From the NCBI GenBank assembly GCA_026770025.1, contig JAMXDE010000038.1, positions 1-64,000 on the forward strand: a DNA stretch of 64,000 nt, given 5' to 3'. Shown here in pieces: positions 1-12,400 of this stretch. This stretch comes from Craspedostauros australis. Lineage: Eukaryota; Bacillariophyta; Bacillariophyceae; Mastogloiales; Achnanthaceae. Position 1 is the first letter of the stretch; the number at the start of each line of letters is the position of its first letter. A model generated the notes under the pieces. It searched no databases and was not told where the DNA came from. It saw only the letters and a list, made by a program, of their open reading frames with translations. Position numbers and translations under genes: made by a program.

Positions 1-3000
1 TCGTTGGCACCACTTGGAGCATTGCTGTCACCTTCGCTGCTTGGAGCGCTGCTCGGACTCGCACTCTCTGCTGTTGGTGATGCAGTGATGGTTGGGCTGG
101 CTGTGTTTGTTGGTGCGGATGAATGCGAGCTGCTGTCGTTGGCACCACTTGGAGCATTGCTGTCACCTTCGCTGCTTGGAGCGCTGCTCGGACTCGCACT
201 CTCTGCTGTTGGTGATGCAGTGATGGTTGGGCTGGCTGTGTTTGTTGGTGCGGATGAAGGCGAGCATTGCTGTCGTTGGCACCACTTGGAGCATTGCTGT
301 CACCTTCGCTGCTTGGAGCGCTGCTCGGACTCGCACTCTCTGCTGTTGGTGATGCAGTGATGGTTGGGCTGGCTGTGTTTGTTGGTGCGGATGATGGCGA
401 GCTGCTGTCGTTGGCACCACTTGGAGCATTGCTGTCACCTTCGCTGCTTGGAGCGCTGCTCGGACTCGCACTCTCTGCTGTTGGTGATGCAGTGATGGTT
501 GGGCTGGCTGTGTTTGTTGGTGCGGATGATGGCGAGCTGCTGTCGTTGGCACCACTTGGAGCATTGCTGTCACCTTCGCTGCTTGGAGCGCTGCTCGGAC
601 TTGCACTCTCTGCTGTTGGTGATGCAGTGATGGTTGGGCTGGCTGTGTTTGTTGGTGCGGATGAAGGAGCATTGCTGTCGTTGGCACCACTTGGAGCATT
701 GCTGTCACCTTCGCTGCTTGGAGCGCTGCTCGGACTCGCACTCTCTGCTGTTGGTGATGCAGTGATGGTTGGGCTGGCTGTGTTTGTTGGTGCGGATGAA
801 GGAGCATTGCTGTCGTTGGCACCACTTGGAGCATTGCTGTCACCTTCGCTGCTTGGAGCGCTGCTCGGACTCGCACTCTCTGCTGTTGGTGATGCAGTGA
901 TGGTTGGGCTGGCTGTGTTTGTTGGTGCGGATGATGGCGAGCTGCTGTCGTTGGCACCACTTGGAGCATTGCTGTCACCTTCGCTGCTTGGAGCGCTGCT
1001 CGGACTCGCACTCTCTGCTGTTGGTGATGCAGTGATGGTTGGGCTGGCTGTGTTTGTTGGTGCGGATGATGGCGAGCTGCTGTCGTTGGCACCACTTGGA
1101 GCATTGCTGTCACCTTCGCTGCTTGGAGCGCTGCTCGGACTCGCACTCTCTGCTGTTGGTGATGCAGTGATGGTTGGGCTGGCTGTGTTTGTTGGTGCGG
1201 ATGATGGAGCATTGCTGTCGTTGGCACCACTTGGAGCATTGCTGTCACCTTCGCTGCTTGGAGCGCTGCTCGGACTCGCACTCTCTGCTGTTGGTGATGC
1301 AGTGATGGTTGGGCTGGCTGTGTTTGTTGGTGCGGATGATGGCGAGCTGCTGTCGTTGGCACCACTTGGAGCATTGCTGTCACCTTCGCTGCTTGGAGCG
1401 CTGCTCGGACTCGCACTCTCTGCTGTTGGTGATGCAGTGATGGTTGGGCTGGCTGTGTTTGTTGGTGCGGATGATGGCGAGCTGCTGTCGTTGGCACCAC
1501 TTGGAGCATTGCTGTCACCTTCGCTGCTTGGAGCGCTGCTCGGACTCGCACTCTCTGCTGTTGGTGATGCAGTGATGGTTGGGCTGGCTGTGTTTGTTGG
1601 TGCGGATGATGGCGAGCTGCTGTCGTTGGCACCACTTGGAGCATTGCTGTCACCTTCGCTGCTTGGAGCGCTGCTCGGACTCGCACTCTCTGCTGTTGGT
1701 GATGCAGTGATGGTTGGGCTGGCTGTGTTTGTTGGTGCGGATGATGCGAGCTGCTGTCGTTGGCACCACTTGGAGCATTGCTGTCACCTTCACTGCTTGG
1801 AGCGTTGCTCGGACTCGCACTCTCTGCTGTTGGTGATGCAGTGATGGTTGGGCTGGCTGTGTTTGTTGGTGCGGATGATGGCGAGCTGCTGTCGTTGGCA
1901 CCACTTGGAGCATTGCTGTCACCTTCGCTGCTTGGAGCGCTGCTCGGACTCGCACTCTCTGCTGTTGGTGATGCAGTGATGGTTGGGCTGGCTGTGTTTG
2001 TTGGTGCGGATGAAGGAGCATTGCTGTCGTTGGCACCACTTGGAGCATTGCTGTCACCTTCGCTGCTTGGAGCGCTGCTCGGACTCGCACTCTCTGCTGT
2101 TGGTGATGCAGTGATGGTTGGGCTGGCTGTGTTTGTTGGTGCGGATGATGGCGAGCTGCTGTCGTTGGCACCACTTGGAGCATTGCTGTCACCTTCGCTG
2201 CTTGGAGCGCTGCTCGGACTCGCACTCTCTGCTGTTGGTGATGCAGTGATGGTTGGGCTGGCTGTGTTTGTTGGTGCGGATGATGGCGAGCTGCTGTCGT
2301 TGGCACCACTTGGAGCATTGCTGTCACCTTCACTGCTTGGAGCGCTGCTCGGACTCGCACTCTCTGCTGTTGGTGATGCAGTGATGGTTGGGCTGGCTGT
2401 GTTTGTTGGTGCGGATGAAGGAGCATTGCTGTCGTTGGCACCACTTGGAGCATTGCTGTCACCTTCACTGCTTGGAGCGCTGCTCGGACTCGCACTCTCT
2501 GCTGTTGGTGATGCAGTGATGGTTGGGCTGGCTGTGTTTGTTGGTGCGGATGATGGAGCATTGCTGTCGTTGGCACCACTTGGAGCATTGCTGTCACCTT
2601 CGCTGCTTGGAGCGCTGCTCGGACTCGCACTCTCTGCTGTTGGTGATGCAGTGATGGTTGGGCTGGCTGTGTTTGTTGGTGCGGATGATGGCGAGCTGCT
2701 GTCGTTGGCACCACTTGGAGCATTGCTGTCACCTTCACTGCTTGGAGCGCTGCTCGGACTCGCACTCTCTGCTGTTGGTGATGCAGTGATGGTTGGACTG
2801 GCTGTGTTTGTTGGTGCGGATGATGGAGCATTGCTGTCGTTGGCACCACTTGGAGCATTGCTGTCACCTTCACTGCTTGGAGCGCTGCTCGGACTCGCAC
2901 TCTCTGCTGTTGGTGATGCAGTGATGGTTGGGCTGGCTGTGTTTGTTGGTGCGGATGATGGCGAGTTGCTGTCGTTGGCACCACTTGGAGCATTGCTGTC

Positions 3001-6000
3001 GTTGGCACCACTTGGAGCATTGCTGTCACCTTCGCTGCTTGGAGCGCTGCTCGGACTCGCACTCTCTGCTGTTGGTGATGCAGTGATGGTTGGGCTGGCT
3101 GTGTTTGTTGGTGCGGATGAAGGAGCATTGCTGTCGTTGGCACCACTTGGAGCATTGCTGTCACCTTCGCTGCTTGGAGCGCTGCTCGGACTCGCACTCT
3201 CTGCTGTTGGTGATGCAGTGATGGTTGGGCTGGCTGTGTTTGTTGGTGCGGATGATGGAGCATTGCTGTCGTTGGCACCACTTGGAGCATTGCTGTCACC
3301 TTCGCTGCTTGGAGCGCTGCTCGGACTCGCACTCTCTGCTGTTGGTGATGCAGTGATGGTTGGGCTGGCTGTGTTTGTTGGTGCGGATGATGGAGCATTG
3401 CTGTCGTTGGCACCACTTGGAGCATTGCTGTCACCTTCACTGCTTGGAGCGCTGCTCGGACTCGCACTCTCTGCTGTTGGTGATGCAGTGATGGTTGGGC
3501 TGGCTGTGTTTGTTGGTGCGGATGATGGCGAGCTGCTGTCGTTGGCACCACTTGGAGCATTGCTGTCACCTTCGCTGCTTGGAGCGCTGCTCGGACTCGC
3601 ACTCTCTGCTGTTGGTGATGCAGTGATGGTTGGGCTGGCTGTGTTTGTTGGTGCGGATGAAGGCGAGCTGCTGTCGTTGGCACCACTTGGAGCATTGCTG
3701 TCACCTTCGCTGCTTGGAGCGCTGCTCGGACTCGCACTCTCTGCTGTTGGTGATGCAGTGATGGTTGGGCTGGCTGTGTTTGTTGGTGCGGATGATGGAG
3801 CATTGCTGTCGTTGGCACCACTTGGAGCATTGCTGTCACCTTCACTGCTTGGAGCGCTGCTCGGACTCGCACTCTCTGCTGTTGGTGATGCAGTGATGGT
3901 TGGGCTGGCTGTGTTTGTTGGTGCGGATGATGGCGAGCTGCTGTCGTTGGCACCACTTGGAGCATTGCTGTCACCTTCGCTGCTTGGAGCGCTGCTCGGA
4001 CTCGCACTCTCTGCTGTTGGTGATGCAGTGATGGTTGGGCTGGCTGTGTTTGTTGGTGCGGATGATGGCGAGCTGCTGTCGTTGGCACCACTTGGAGCAT
4101 TGCTGTCACCTTCGCTGCTTGGAGCGCTGCTCGGACTCGCACTCTCTGCTGTTGGTGATGCAGTGATGGTTGGGCTGGCTGTGTTTGTTGGTGCGGATGA
4201 TGGCGAGCTGCTGTCGTTGGCACCACTTGGAGCATTGCTGTCACCTTCGCTGCTTGGAGCGCTGCTCGGACTCGCACTCTCTGCTGTTGGTGATGCAGTG
4301 ATGGTTGGGCTGGCTGTGTTTGTTGGTGCGGATGATGGAGCATTGCTGTCGTTGGCACCACTTGGAGCATTGCTGTCACCTTCACTGCTTGGAGCGCTGC
4401 TCGGACTCGCACTCTCTGCTGTTGGTGATGCAGTGATGGTTGGGCTGGCTGTGTTTGTTGGTGCGGATGATGGAGCATTGCTGTCGTTGGCACCACTTGG
4501 AGCATTGCTGTCACCTTCGCTGCTTGGAGCGCTGCTCGGACTCGCACTCTCTGCTGTTGGTGATGCAGTGATGGTTGGGCTGGCTGTGTTGGTTGGTGCG
4601 GATGAAGGAGCATTGCTGTCGTTGGCACCACTTGGAGCATTGCTGTCACCTTCGCTGCTTGGAGCGCTGCTCGGACTTGCACTCTCTGCTGTTGGTGATG
4701 CAGTGATGGTTGGGCTGGCTGTGTTTGTTGGTGCGGATGATGGCGAGCTGCTGTCGTTGGCACCACTTGGAGCATTGCTGTCACCTTCGCTGCTTGGAGC
4801 GCTGCTCGGACTCGCACTCTCTGCTGTTGGTGATGCAGTGATGGTTGGGCTGGCTGTGTTTGTTGGTGCGGATGATGGAGCATTGCTGTCGTTGGCACCA
4901 CTTGGAGCATTGCTGTCACCTTCGCTGCTTGGAGCGCTGCTCGGACTCGCACTCTCTGCTGTTGGTGATGCAGTGATGGTTGGGCTGGCTGTGTTTGTTG
5001 GTGCGGATGATGGAGCATTGCTGTCGTTGGCACCACTTGGAGCATTGCTGTCACCTTCACTGCTTGGAGCGCTGCTCGGACTCGCACTCTCTGCTGTTGG
5101 TGATGCAGTGATGGTTGGGCTGGCTGTGTTTGTTGGTGCGGATGATGGAGCATTGCTGTCGTTGGCACCACTTGGAGCATTGCTGTCACCTTCGCTGCTT
5201 GGAGCGCTGCTCGGACTCGCACTCTCTGCTGTTGGTGATGCAGTGATGGTTGGGCTGGCTGTGTTTGTTGGTGCGGATGATGGAGCATTGCTGTCGTTGG
5301 CACCACTTGGAGCATTGCTGTCACCTTCGCTGCTTGGAGCGCTGCTCGGACTCGCACTCTCTGCTGTTGGTGATGCAGTGATGGTTGGGCTGGCTGTGTT
5401 TGTTGGTGCGGATGAAGGAGCATTGCTGTCGTTGGCACCACTTGGAGCATTGCTGTCACCTTCGCTGCTTGGAGCGCTGCTCGGACTCGCACTCTCTGCT
5501 GTTGGTGATGCAGTGATGGTTGGGCTGGCTGTGTTTGTTGGTGCGGATGATGGCGAGCATTGCTGTCGTTGGCACCACTTGGAGCATTGCTGTCACCTTC
5601 GCTGCTTGGAGCGCTGCTCGGACTTGCACTCTCTGCTGTTGGTGATGCAGTGATGGTTGGGCTGGCTGTGTTTGTTGGTGCGGATGAAGGAGCATTGCTG
5701 TCGTTGGCACCACTTGGAGCATTGCTGTCACCTTCACTGCTTGGAGCGCTGCTCGGACTCGCACTCTCTGCTGTTGGTGATGCAGTGATGGTTGGGCTGG
5801 CTGTGTTTGTTGGTGCGGATGAAGGAGCATTGCTGTCGTTGGCACCACTTGGAGCATTGCTGTCACCTTCGCTGCTTGGAGCGCTGCTCGGACTCGCACT
5901 CTCTGCTGTTGGTGATGCAGTGATGGTTGGGCTGGCTGTGTTTGTTGGTGCGGATGATGGAGCATTGCTGTCGTTGGCACCACTTGGAGCATTGCTGTCG

Positions 6001-9000
6001 TTGGCACCACTTGGAGCATTGCTGTCACCTTCACTGCTTGGAGCGCTGCTCGGACTCGCACTCTCTGCTGTTGGTGATGCAGTGATGGTTGGGCTGGCTG
6101 TGTTTGTTGGTGCGGATGATGGAGCATTGCTGTCGTTGGCACCACTTGGAGCATTGCTGTCACCTTCGCTGCTTGGAGCGCTGCTCGGACTCGCACTCTC
6201 TGCTGTTGGTGATGCAGTGATGGTTGGGCTGGCTGTGTTTGTTGGTGCGGATGATGGAGCATTGCTGTCGTTGGCACCACTTGGAGCATTGCTGTCACCT
6301 TCGCTGCTTGGAGCGCTGCTCGGACTCGCACTCTCTGCTGTTGGTGATGCAGTGATGGTTGGGCTGGCTGTGTTTGTTGGTGCGGATGAAGGAGCATTGC
6401 TGTCGTTGGCACCACTTGGAGCATTGCTGTCACCTTCGCTGCTTGGAGCGCTGCTCGGACTCGCACTCTCTGCTGTTGGTGATGCAGTGATGGTTGGGCT
6501 GGCTGTGTTTGTTGGTGCGGATGATGGCGAGCTGCTGTCGTTGGCACCACTTGGAGCATTGCTGTCACCTTCGCTGCTTGGAGCGCTGCTCGGACTCGCA
6601 CTCTCTGCTGTTGGTGATGCAGTGATGGTTGGGCTGGCTGTGTTTGTTGGTGCGGATGATGGAGCATTGCTGTCGTTGGCACCACTTGGAGCATTGCTGT
6701 CACCTTCGCTGCTTGGAGCGCTGCTCGGACTCGCACTCTCTGCTGTTGGTGATGCAGTGATGGTTGGGCTGGCTGTGTTTGTTGGTGCGGATGATGGCGA
6801 GCTGCTGTCGTTGGCACCACTTGGAGCATTGCTGTCACCTTCGCTGCTTGGAGCGCTGCTCGGACTCGCACTCTCTGCTGTTGGTGATGCAGTGATGGTT
6901 GGGCTGGCTGTGTTTGTTGGTGCGGATGATGGAGCATTGCTGTCGTTGGCACCACTTGGAGCATTGCTGTCACCTTCGCTGCTTGGAGCGCTGCTCGGAC
7001 TCGCACTCTCTGCTGTTGGTGATGCAGTGATGGTTGGGCTGGCTGTGTTTGTTGGTGCGGATGATGGAGCATTGCTGTCGTTGGCACCACTTGGAGCATT
7101 GCTGTCACCTTCGCTGCTTGGAGCGCTGCTCGGACTCGCACTCTCTGCTGTTGGTGATGCAGTGATGGTTGGGCTGGCTGTGTTTGTTGGTGCGGATGAA
7201 GGAGCATTGCTGTCGTTGGCACCACTTGGAGCATTGCTGTCACCTTCGCTGCTTGGAGCGCTGCTCGGACTCGCACTCTCTGCTGTTGGTGATGCAGTGA
7301 TGGTTGGGCTGGCTGTGTTTGTTGGTGCGGATGATGGCGAGCTGCTGTCGTTGGCACCACTTGGAGCATTGCTGTCACCTTCGCTGCTTGGAGCGCTGCT
7401 CGGACTTGCACTCTCTGCTGTTGGTGATGCAGTGATGGTTGGGCTGGCTGTGTTTGTTGGTGCGGATGATGGAGCATTGCTGTCGTTGGCACCACTTGGA
7501 GCATTGCTGTCACCTTCGCTGCTTGGAGCGCTGCTCGGACTCGCACTCTCTGCTGTTGGTGATGCAGTGATGGTTGGGCTGGCTGTGTTTGTTGGTGCGG
7601 ATGAAGGAGCATTGCTGTCGTTGGCACCACTTGGAGCATTGCTGTCACCTTCGCTGCTTGGAGCGCTGCTCGGACTCGCACTCTCTGCTGTTGGTGATGC
7701 AGTGGTGGTTGGGCTGGCTGTGTTTGTTGGTGCGGATGATGGCGAGCATTGCTGTCGTTGGCACCACTTGGAGCATTGCTGTCACCTTCGCTGCTTGGAG
7801 CGCTGCTCGGACTCGCACTCGCTGCTGTTGGTGATGCAGTGATGGTTGGGCTGGCTGTGTTTGTTGGTGCGGATGATGGAGCATTGCTGTCGTTGGCACC
7901 ACTTGGAGCATTGCTGTCACCTTCACTGCTTGGAGCGCTGCTCGGACTCACTCTCTGCTGTTGGTGATGCAGTGCTGGTTGGGCTGGCTGTGTCTGTTGG
8001 TGCGGATGATGGCGCATTGCTGTCGTTGGCACCACTTGGAGCGCTGTCACCTTCACTGCTTGGAGCGCTGCTCGGACTCGCACTCTCTGCTGTTGGTGAT
8101 GCAGTGATGGTTGGGCTGGCTGTGTTTGTTGGTGCGGATGAAGGAGCATTGCTGTCGTTGGCACCACTTGGAGCATTGCTGTCACCTTCGCTGCTTGGAG
8201 CGCTGCTCGGACTCGCACTCTCTGCTGTTGGTGATGCAGTGATGGTTGGGCTGGCTGTGTTTGTTGGTGCGGATGATGGAGCATTGCTGTCGTTGGCACC
8301 ACTTGGAGCATTGCTGTCACCTTCGCTGCTTGGAGCGCTGCTCGGACTCGCACTCTCTGCTGTTGGTGATGCAGTGATGGTTGGGCTGGCTGTGTTTGTT
8401 GGTGCGGATGATGGCGAGCTGCTGTCGTTGGCACCACTTGGAGCATTGCTGTCACCTTCGCTGCTTGGAGCGCTGCTCGGACTCGCACTCTCTGCTGTTG
8501 GTGATGCAGTGATGGTTGGGCTGGCTGTGTTTGTTGGTGCGGATGATGGAGCATTGCTGTCGTTGGCACCACTTGGAGCATTGCTGTCACCTTCGCTGCT
8601 TGGAGCGCTGCTCGGACTCGCACTCTCTGCTGTTGGTGATGCAGTGATGGTTGGGCTGGCTGTGTTTGTTGGTGCGGATGAAGGAGCATTGCTGTCGTTG
8701 GCACCACTTGGAGCATTGCTGTCACCTTCGCTGCTTGGAGCGCTGCTCGGACTCGCACTCTCTGCTGTTGGTGATGCAGTGATGGTTGGGCTGGCTGTGT
8801 TTGTTGGTGCGGATGATGGAGCATTGCTGTCGTTGGCACCACTTGGAGCATTGCTGTCACCTTCGCTGCTTGGAGCGCTGCTCGGACTCGCACTCTCTGC
8901 TGTTGGTGATGCAGTGATGGTTGGGCTGGCTGTGTTTGTTGGTGCGGATGATGGCGCATTGCTGTCGTTGGCACCACTTGGAGCATTGCTGTCACCTTCG

Positions 9001-9411
9001 CTGCTTGGAGCGCTGCTCGGACTCGCACTCTCTGCTGTTGGTGATGCAGTGATGGTTGGGCTGGCTGTGTTTGTTGGTGCGGATGATGGAGCATTGCTGT
9101 CGTTGGCACCACTTGGAGCATTGCTGTCACCTTCGCTGCTTGGAGCACTGCTCGGACTCGCACTCTCTGCTGTTGGTGATGCAGTGATGGTTGGGCTGGC
9201 TGTGTTTGTTGGTGCGGATGATGGCGAGCTGCTGTCGTTGGCACCACTTGGAGCATTGCTGTCACCTTCGCTGCTTGGAGCGCTGCTCGGACTTGCACTC
9301 TCTGCTGTTGGTGATGCAGTGATGGTTGGGCTGGCTGTGTTTGTTGGTGCGGATGATGGCGAGCTGCTGTCGTTGGCACCGCTTGGAGTACTGCTGTCAC
9401 CTTCGCTGCTT
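1..9411. repeat. 135-bp tandem array (about 69 copies), coding minisatellite
   Basis: A 135-bp unit repeats head to tail from the left edge to about 9411, where it passes into non-repeated coding sequence. Copies are nearly identical. On the minus strand the meaningful frame gives a 45-residue Ser/Pro/Ala/Thr unit that includes SSAPTNTASPTITASPTAES and EGDSNAPSGAND. Two junction alleles alternate, read on the plus strand as ggagcattgctg and ggcgagctgctg, giving DSNAPSS or DSSSPSS. Two copies carry an extra 27-bp partial unit (near 2990 and 5990). Length changes that shift the frame lie near 262, 1743, 5550, 7740 and 7949; a 3-bp loss near 8041 keeps frame. Because the unit is a multiple of three, long frames also stay open on the plus strand and in a second minus frame; these are treated as shadows. 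The array continues beyond the window. Confidence 0.97.
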
Positions 9412-12400
9412 GGCGCTTGTGACCCTGTTGCTATTGGGGATGGTGGGAATGTTGGGCTGCCTGTCTCTCCAAGCTCGGTTGGGTTGCTGGACACACTGTC
9501 GTTTGGCGACTGCGTGGATGGTGGAAACGTTGGACTATTGGTGTCGCCTTGTCCCGTTGGTGAGTTGGTCTCTTGGGTCGGATTTGGGCTGGTTGATGGT
9601 GGGAATGTGGGCTGACTTGTTCCATCCTGCGTCGTGGTTGGGTTCACGCTTCTTTGTTCTGCTGTGGTAGGTGCATTGGTCGTCTGTGGGCCTTTCGTTG
9701 GCTCCTGGCTGATGGATGGTGGAAACGTTGGCTGGCCCGTTTCCTGCACTTGCGTCGGCGGTTGTGTTTCCTGGGGAGCTGCGGTGGGAAGTGGAACTGG
9801 CACCTCGGTCGGTGACCTTGTGCCGTCGATTATTGTTGGGTTTGCTGTTGGAGCTTCTGTGTCGATGATCGTGAAGTTAACCTCTTGCACGATTTCCTCG
9901 TCGTCTGTGCTCTGTATGTAAGCGACAAAAATTCGAACGAACCCACCAGGCAGTTGCTCTTCCTCCACAAGCTCCTCAACCTGAATGTCGAATCGTTGGA
10001 CGAAGGCTTTGAAAAGTTGCGTTTGGTCGAGAAGGTTCACGCCAAGCTGAAGTTGTCTGTGACGCTGACGTTCCTTCTTTTCCTGTTCTTCACAACTGCC
10101 AAGGTACCGACATGAGAAGTCGTTGATGGCCGATGCCATCAATCGGCGGCCTTCCTCTTTGGGTGGAATGTCTTCTTCTCTGACAGAGAACAGAGGCTCA
10201 TTCTCAATGCAACCGACACATTCCACCGTGCTGTTGAATCGAATCTCGGTTCCTGTTGTGGTAACGTCACCAAATGTCTGGTTCAAGAATATCTGCTCCG
10301 TCAGCGTTGAATTCATCATCTGCCTTTCGTAGATGGAGTCACAGCCACCGACAACGTCGTTGTATGCTTCAATCAACAGATCTTCCAGAATGGCTGTCTC
10401 GTTTCCAATGAACTGCCGCTCAAAACCTTGCAACACCAGAGTCACAGACCCTGGAAAGAGGCTTGGGTTGAGGGTTCCGCATGATGAGGTGATGCCTGTG
10501 CTGCCTGACACAACGGCTGCAACCCCGACGGCTGCTGCAGATACGGCAGCTGCAGAAACCACAGCAGCTCCAACCGCCTGTGCTGAGCCGGCGGCAACAG
10601 ATGCGGCTGCTGCTCCTGTGGCCGCGGCGCCAGCAGCAGCTCCAGCGGCTGTGCCCGCAGCGACTGAGCCAGCCGCATTCGAAGCGGCCTGTACTGCCAT
10701 TTGCTGCAAGACCAGCTCGCCACCGCTCGGTGGTGGAGCAACAGGTGGAGCAGCCCCAGCTGCGCCGCCGCCAGTGGCAACGCCTCCATCGCCGGATAAC
10801 ATCAAGCCACCTCCATCGTTCATATTCTGTCCTGATGTCACGAGTCCTGGATCCATTGCTATATCATCCTGCTCGCTAGGGAGACATGATGATATGATCC
10901 TCCACAAGACCATGCCAATACTAACCGCAGCCACAAACAAGAGTGTCAAGAAGCCCTGTGCTTGTTCGGATTCATCATCGGACCCATCACCTGTCCGTCC
11001 ATCGTGCGAAAGTTCTTCGTCAGCAGTGTGATTGTCTCGCTTGCTGTTGTCGTTATCGTCTTCGTCGATGTATGCTGGATCATCGTAGAACTCTTCAGTT
11101 TCGTGGCTTCCTTGGTGGCTGCCATTGTCCTCCACGACGCGGCCTTCTTCATCGGTCTGGAAAGAAAAAATGCACTGGTATGGTTGCTGGTTGACGAGCA
11201 CGTCCTCTGTCTGTTGGCCATCGCCTCTATGTGCATTGGCCTCATAGCTCTCAAGCGACATGGTGCTGCGGTGCAGTGCCGCCCTCTCTCGGTGGACCCG
11301 GAACTTGTGCTGGATCAACAGGGCCGCTTCCTCGGATCGTTCCAGCATACGGATGGCACCGGTGCCCCTTGCGACACCCCTGTAGACAGGAGGGATGATG
11401 AGATAGATGCAATGTAAATGCAATGCAAATGCAATGGAATTTGAAAGACTGACGGTGTCAGATAAGCGGGCATTCAATGATCCCCAAGAAGATTGGACTC
11501 TACTTCGTTGATCAGCGTGCCTCGCTGCGTTTTCGGGTACAGCTTTGCATCGCTCCCAACCCCACGACGTATGTGCGCAGCGTCGCGAGATGGTACGTGT
11601 TCAGCGCAGCGAGACGCGTTGCAATTTGGCTCCACTTACCTATTCAAGCGACGGGACCGTTCCATCATCGATTCGCTCCGAACTGACGAATCCACCGTCC
11701 AATTGTCGCGCAGAATCGTCCTGGTGTTGATGAAGAGAAGTGTTGGCGCAAGATACGATTGGGAAGATTGGAAGAAAGGGGAGGAGTAGGATGTGAGACA
11801 AAAGGGAGATGCAAGAAAAGTGCTTCATCCCACCAGTCGGTGTTTACGACGAATTGAACATCGGTGACTGTTCGTGGAATGATCGCCAGGGCGTGTTGAT
11901 GACTTACTGTGTGATCCTGCGAGATCGCTCGTGCGCTGTTTCGCTCCGCAACGTTGCGTCCATGGATCGGAGGTTGATGCTGGTGATGATGGCAGCGATG
12001 GTGACGGAGGTGGTGACAGTGGTGATAATGGTGATCGCGGTGGAAGTGGGCATCGTTACGAATGTGTTGAGAGCATGGCAATGAAGCGAACGTGGAATGG
12101 AGAAGCGCGGATGTCAGAAATGCTATTGCGTGTTCCATGTTGTGTGTTGCGTGTACTTGTGCATAACATAGGCGAAGTGACAATCGCCCTCTTTGGGCCC
12201 ATCATCATCGCGACAGCCTTACCTTCTATCCTCTCGGCGCGAGCCTTCCGTGAATCGATCGCCGCTTCGGATGGATGTGTCCATACTCATCGCGTCTCGG
12301 CTTGGGTGAGAGAATGCACGGAGTATACAGTGGCATGTGTGTACGAGTATAGAGCAGAGCAGAGCAGAGCATAGTACAGTCGTGTTGTGTTGTGTTGTGT

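Noticed and set aside
1650-5492. Minus-strand frame of 1280 codons with VRAALQAAKVTAMLQV-type repeats
   Set aside because: Second open frame of the same array; point variants change its residues freely and it starts and ends at array frameshifts.
1760-5653. Plus-strand open frame of 1297 codons (Leu/Gly/Ala/Val-rich repeat)
   Set aside because: It is the antisense reading of the 135-bp repeat; variant sites fit selection on the minus-strand Ser/Pro frame, and no unique sequence with gene-like features flanks it.
1-9411. CRISPR-like regular repeats
   Set aside because: The repeats are contiguous coding units with no unique spacers, in eukaryotic nuclear DNA.
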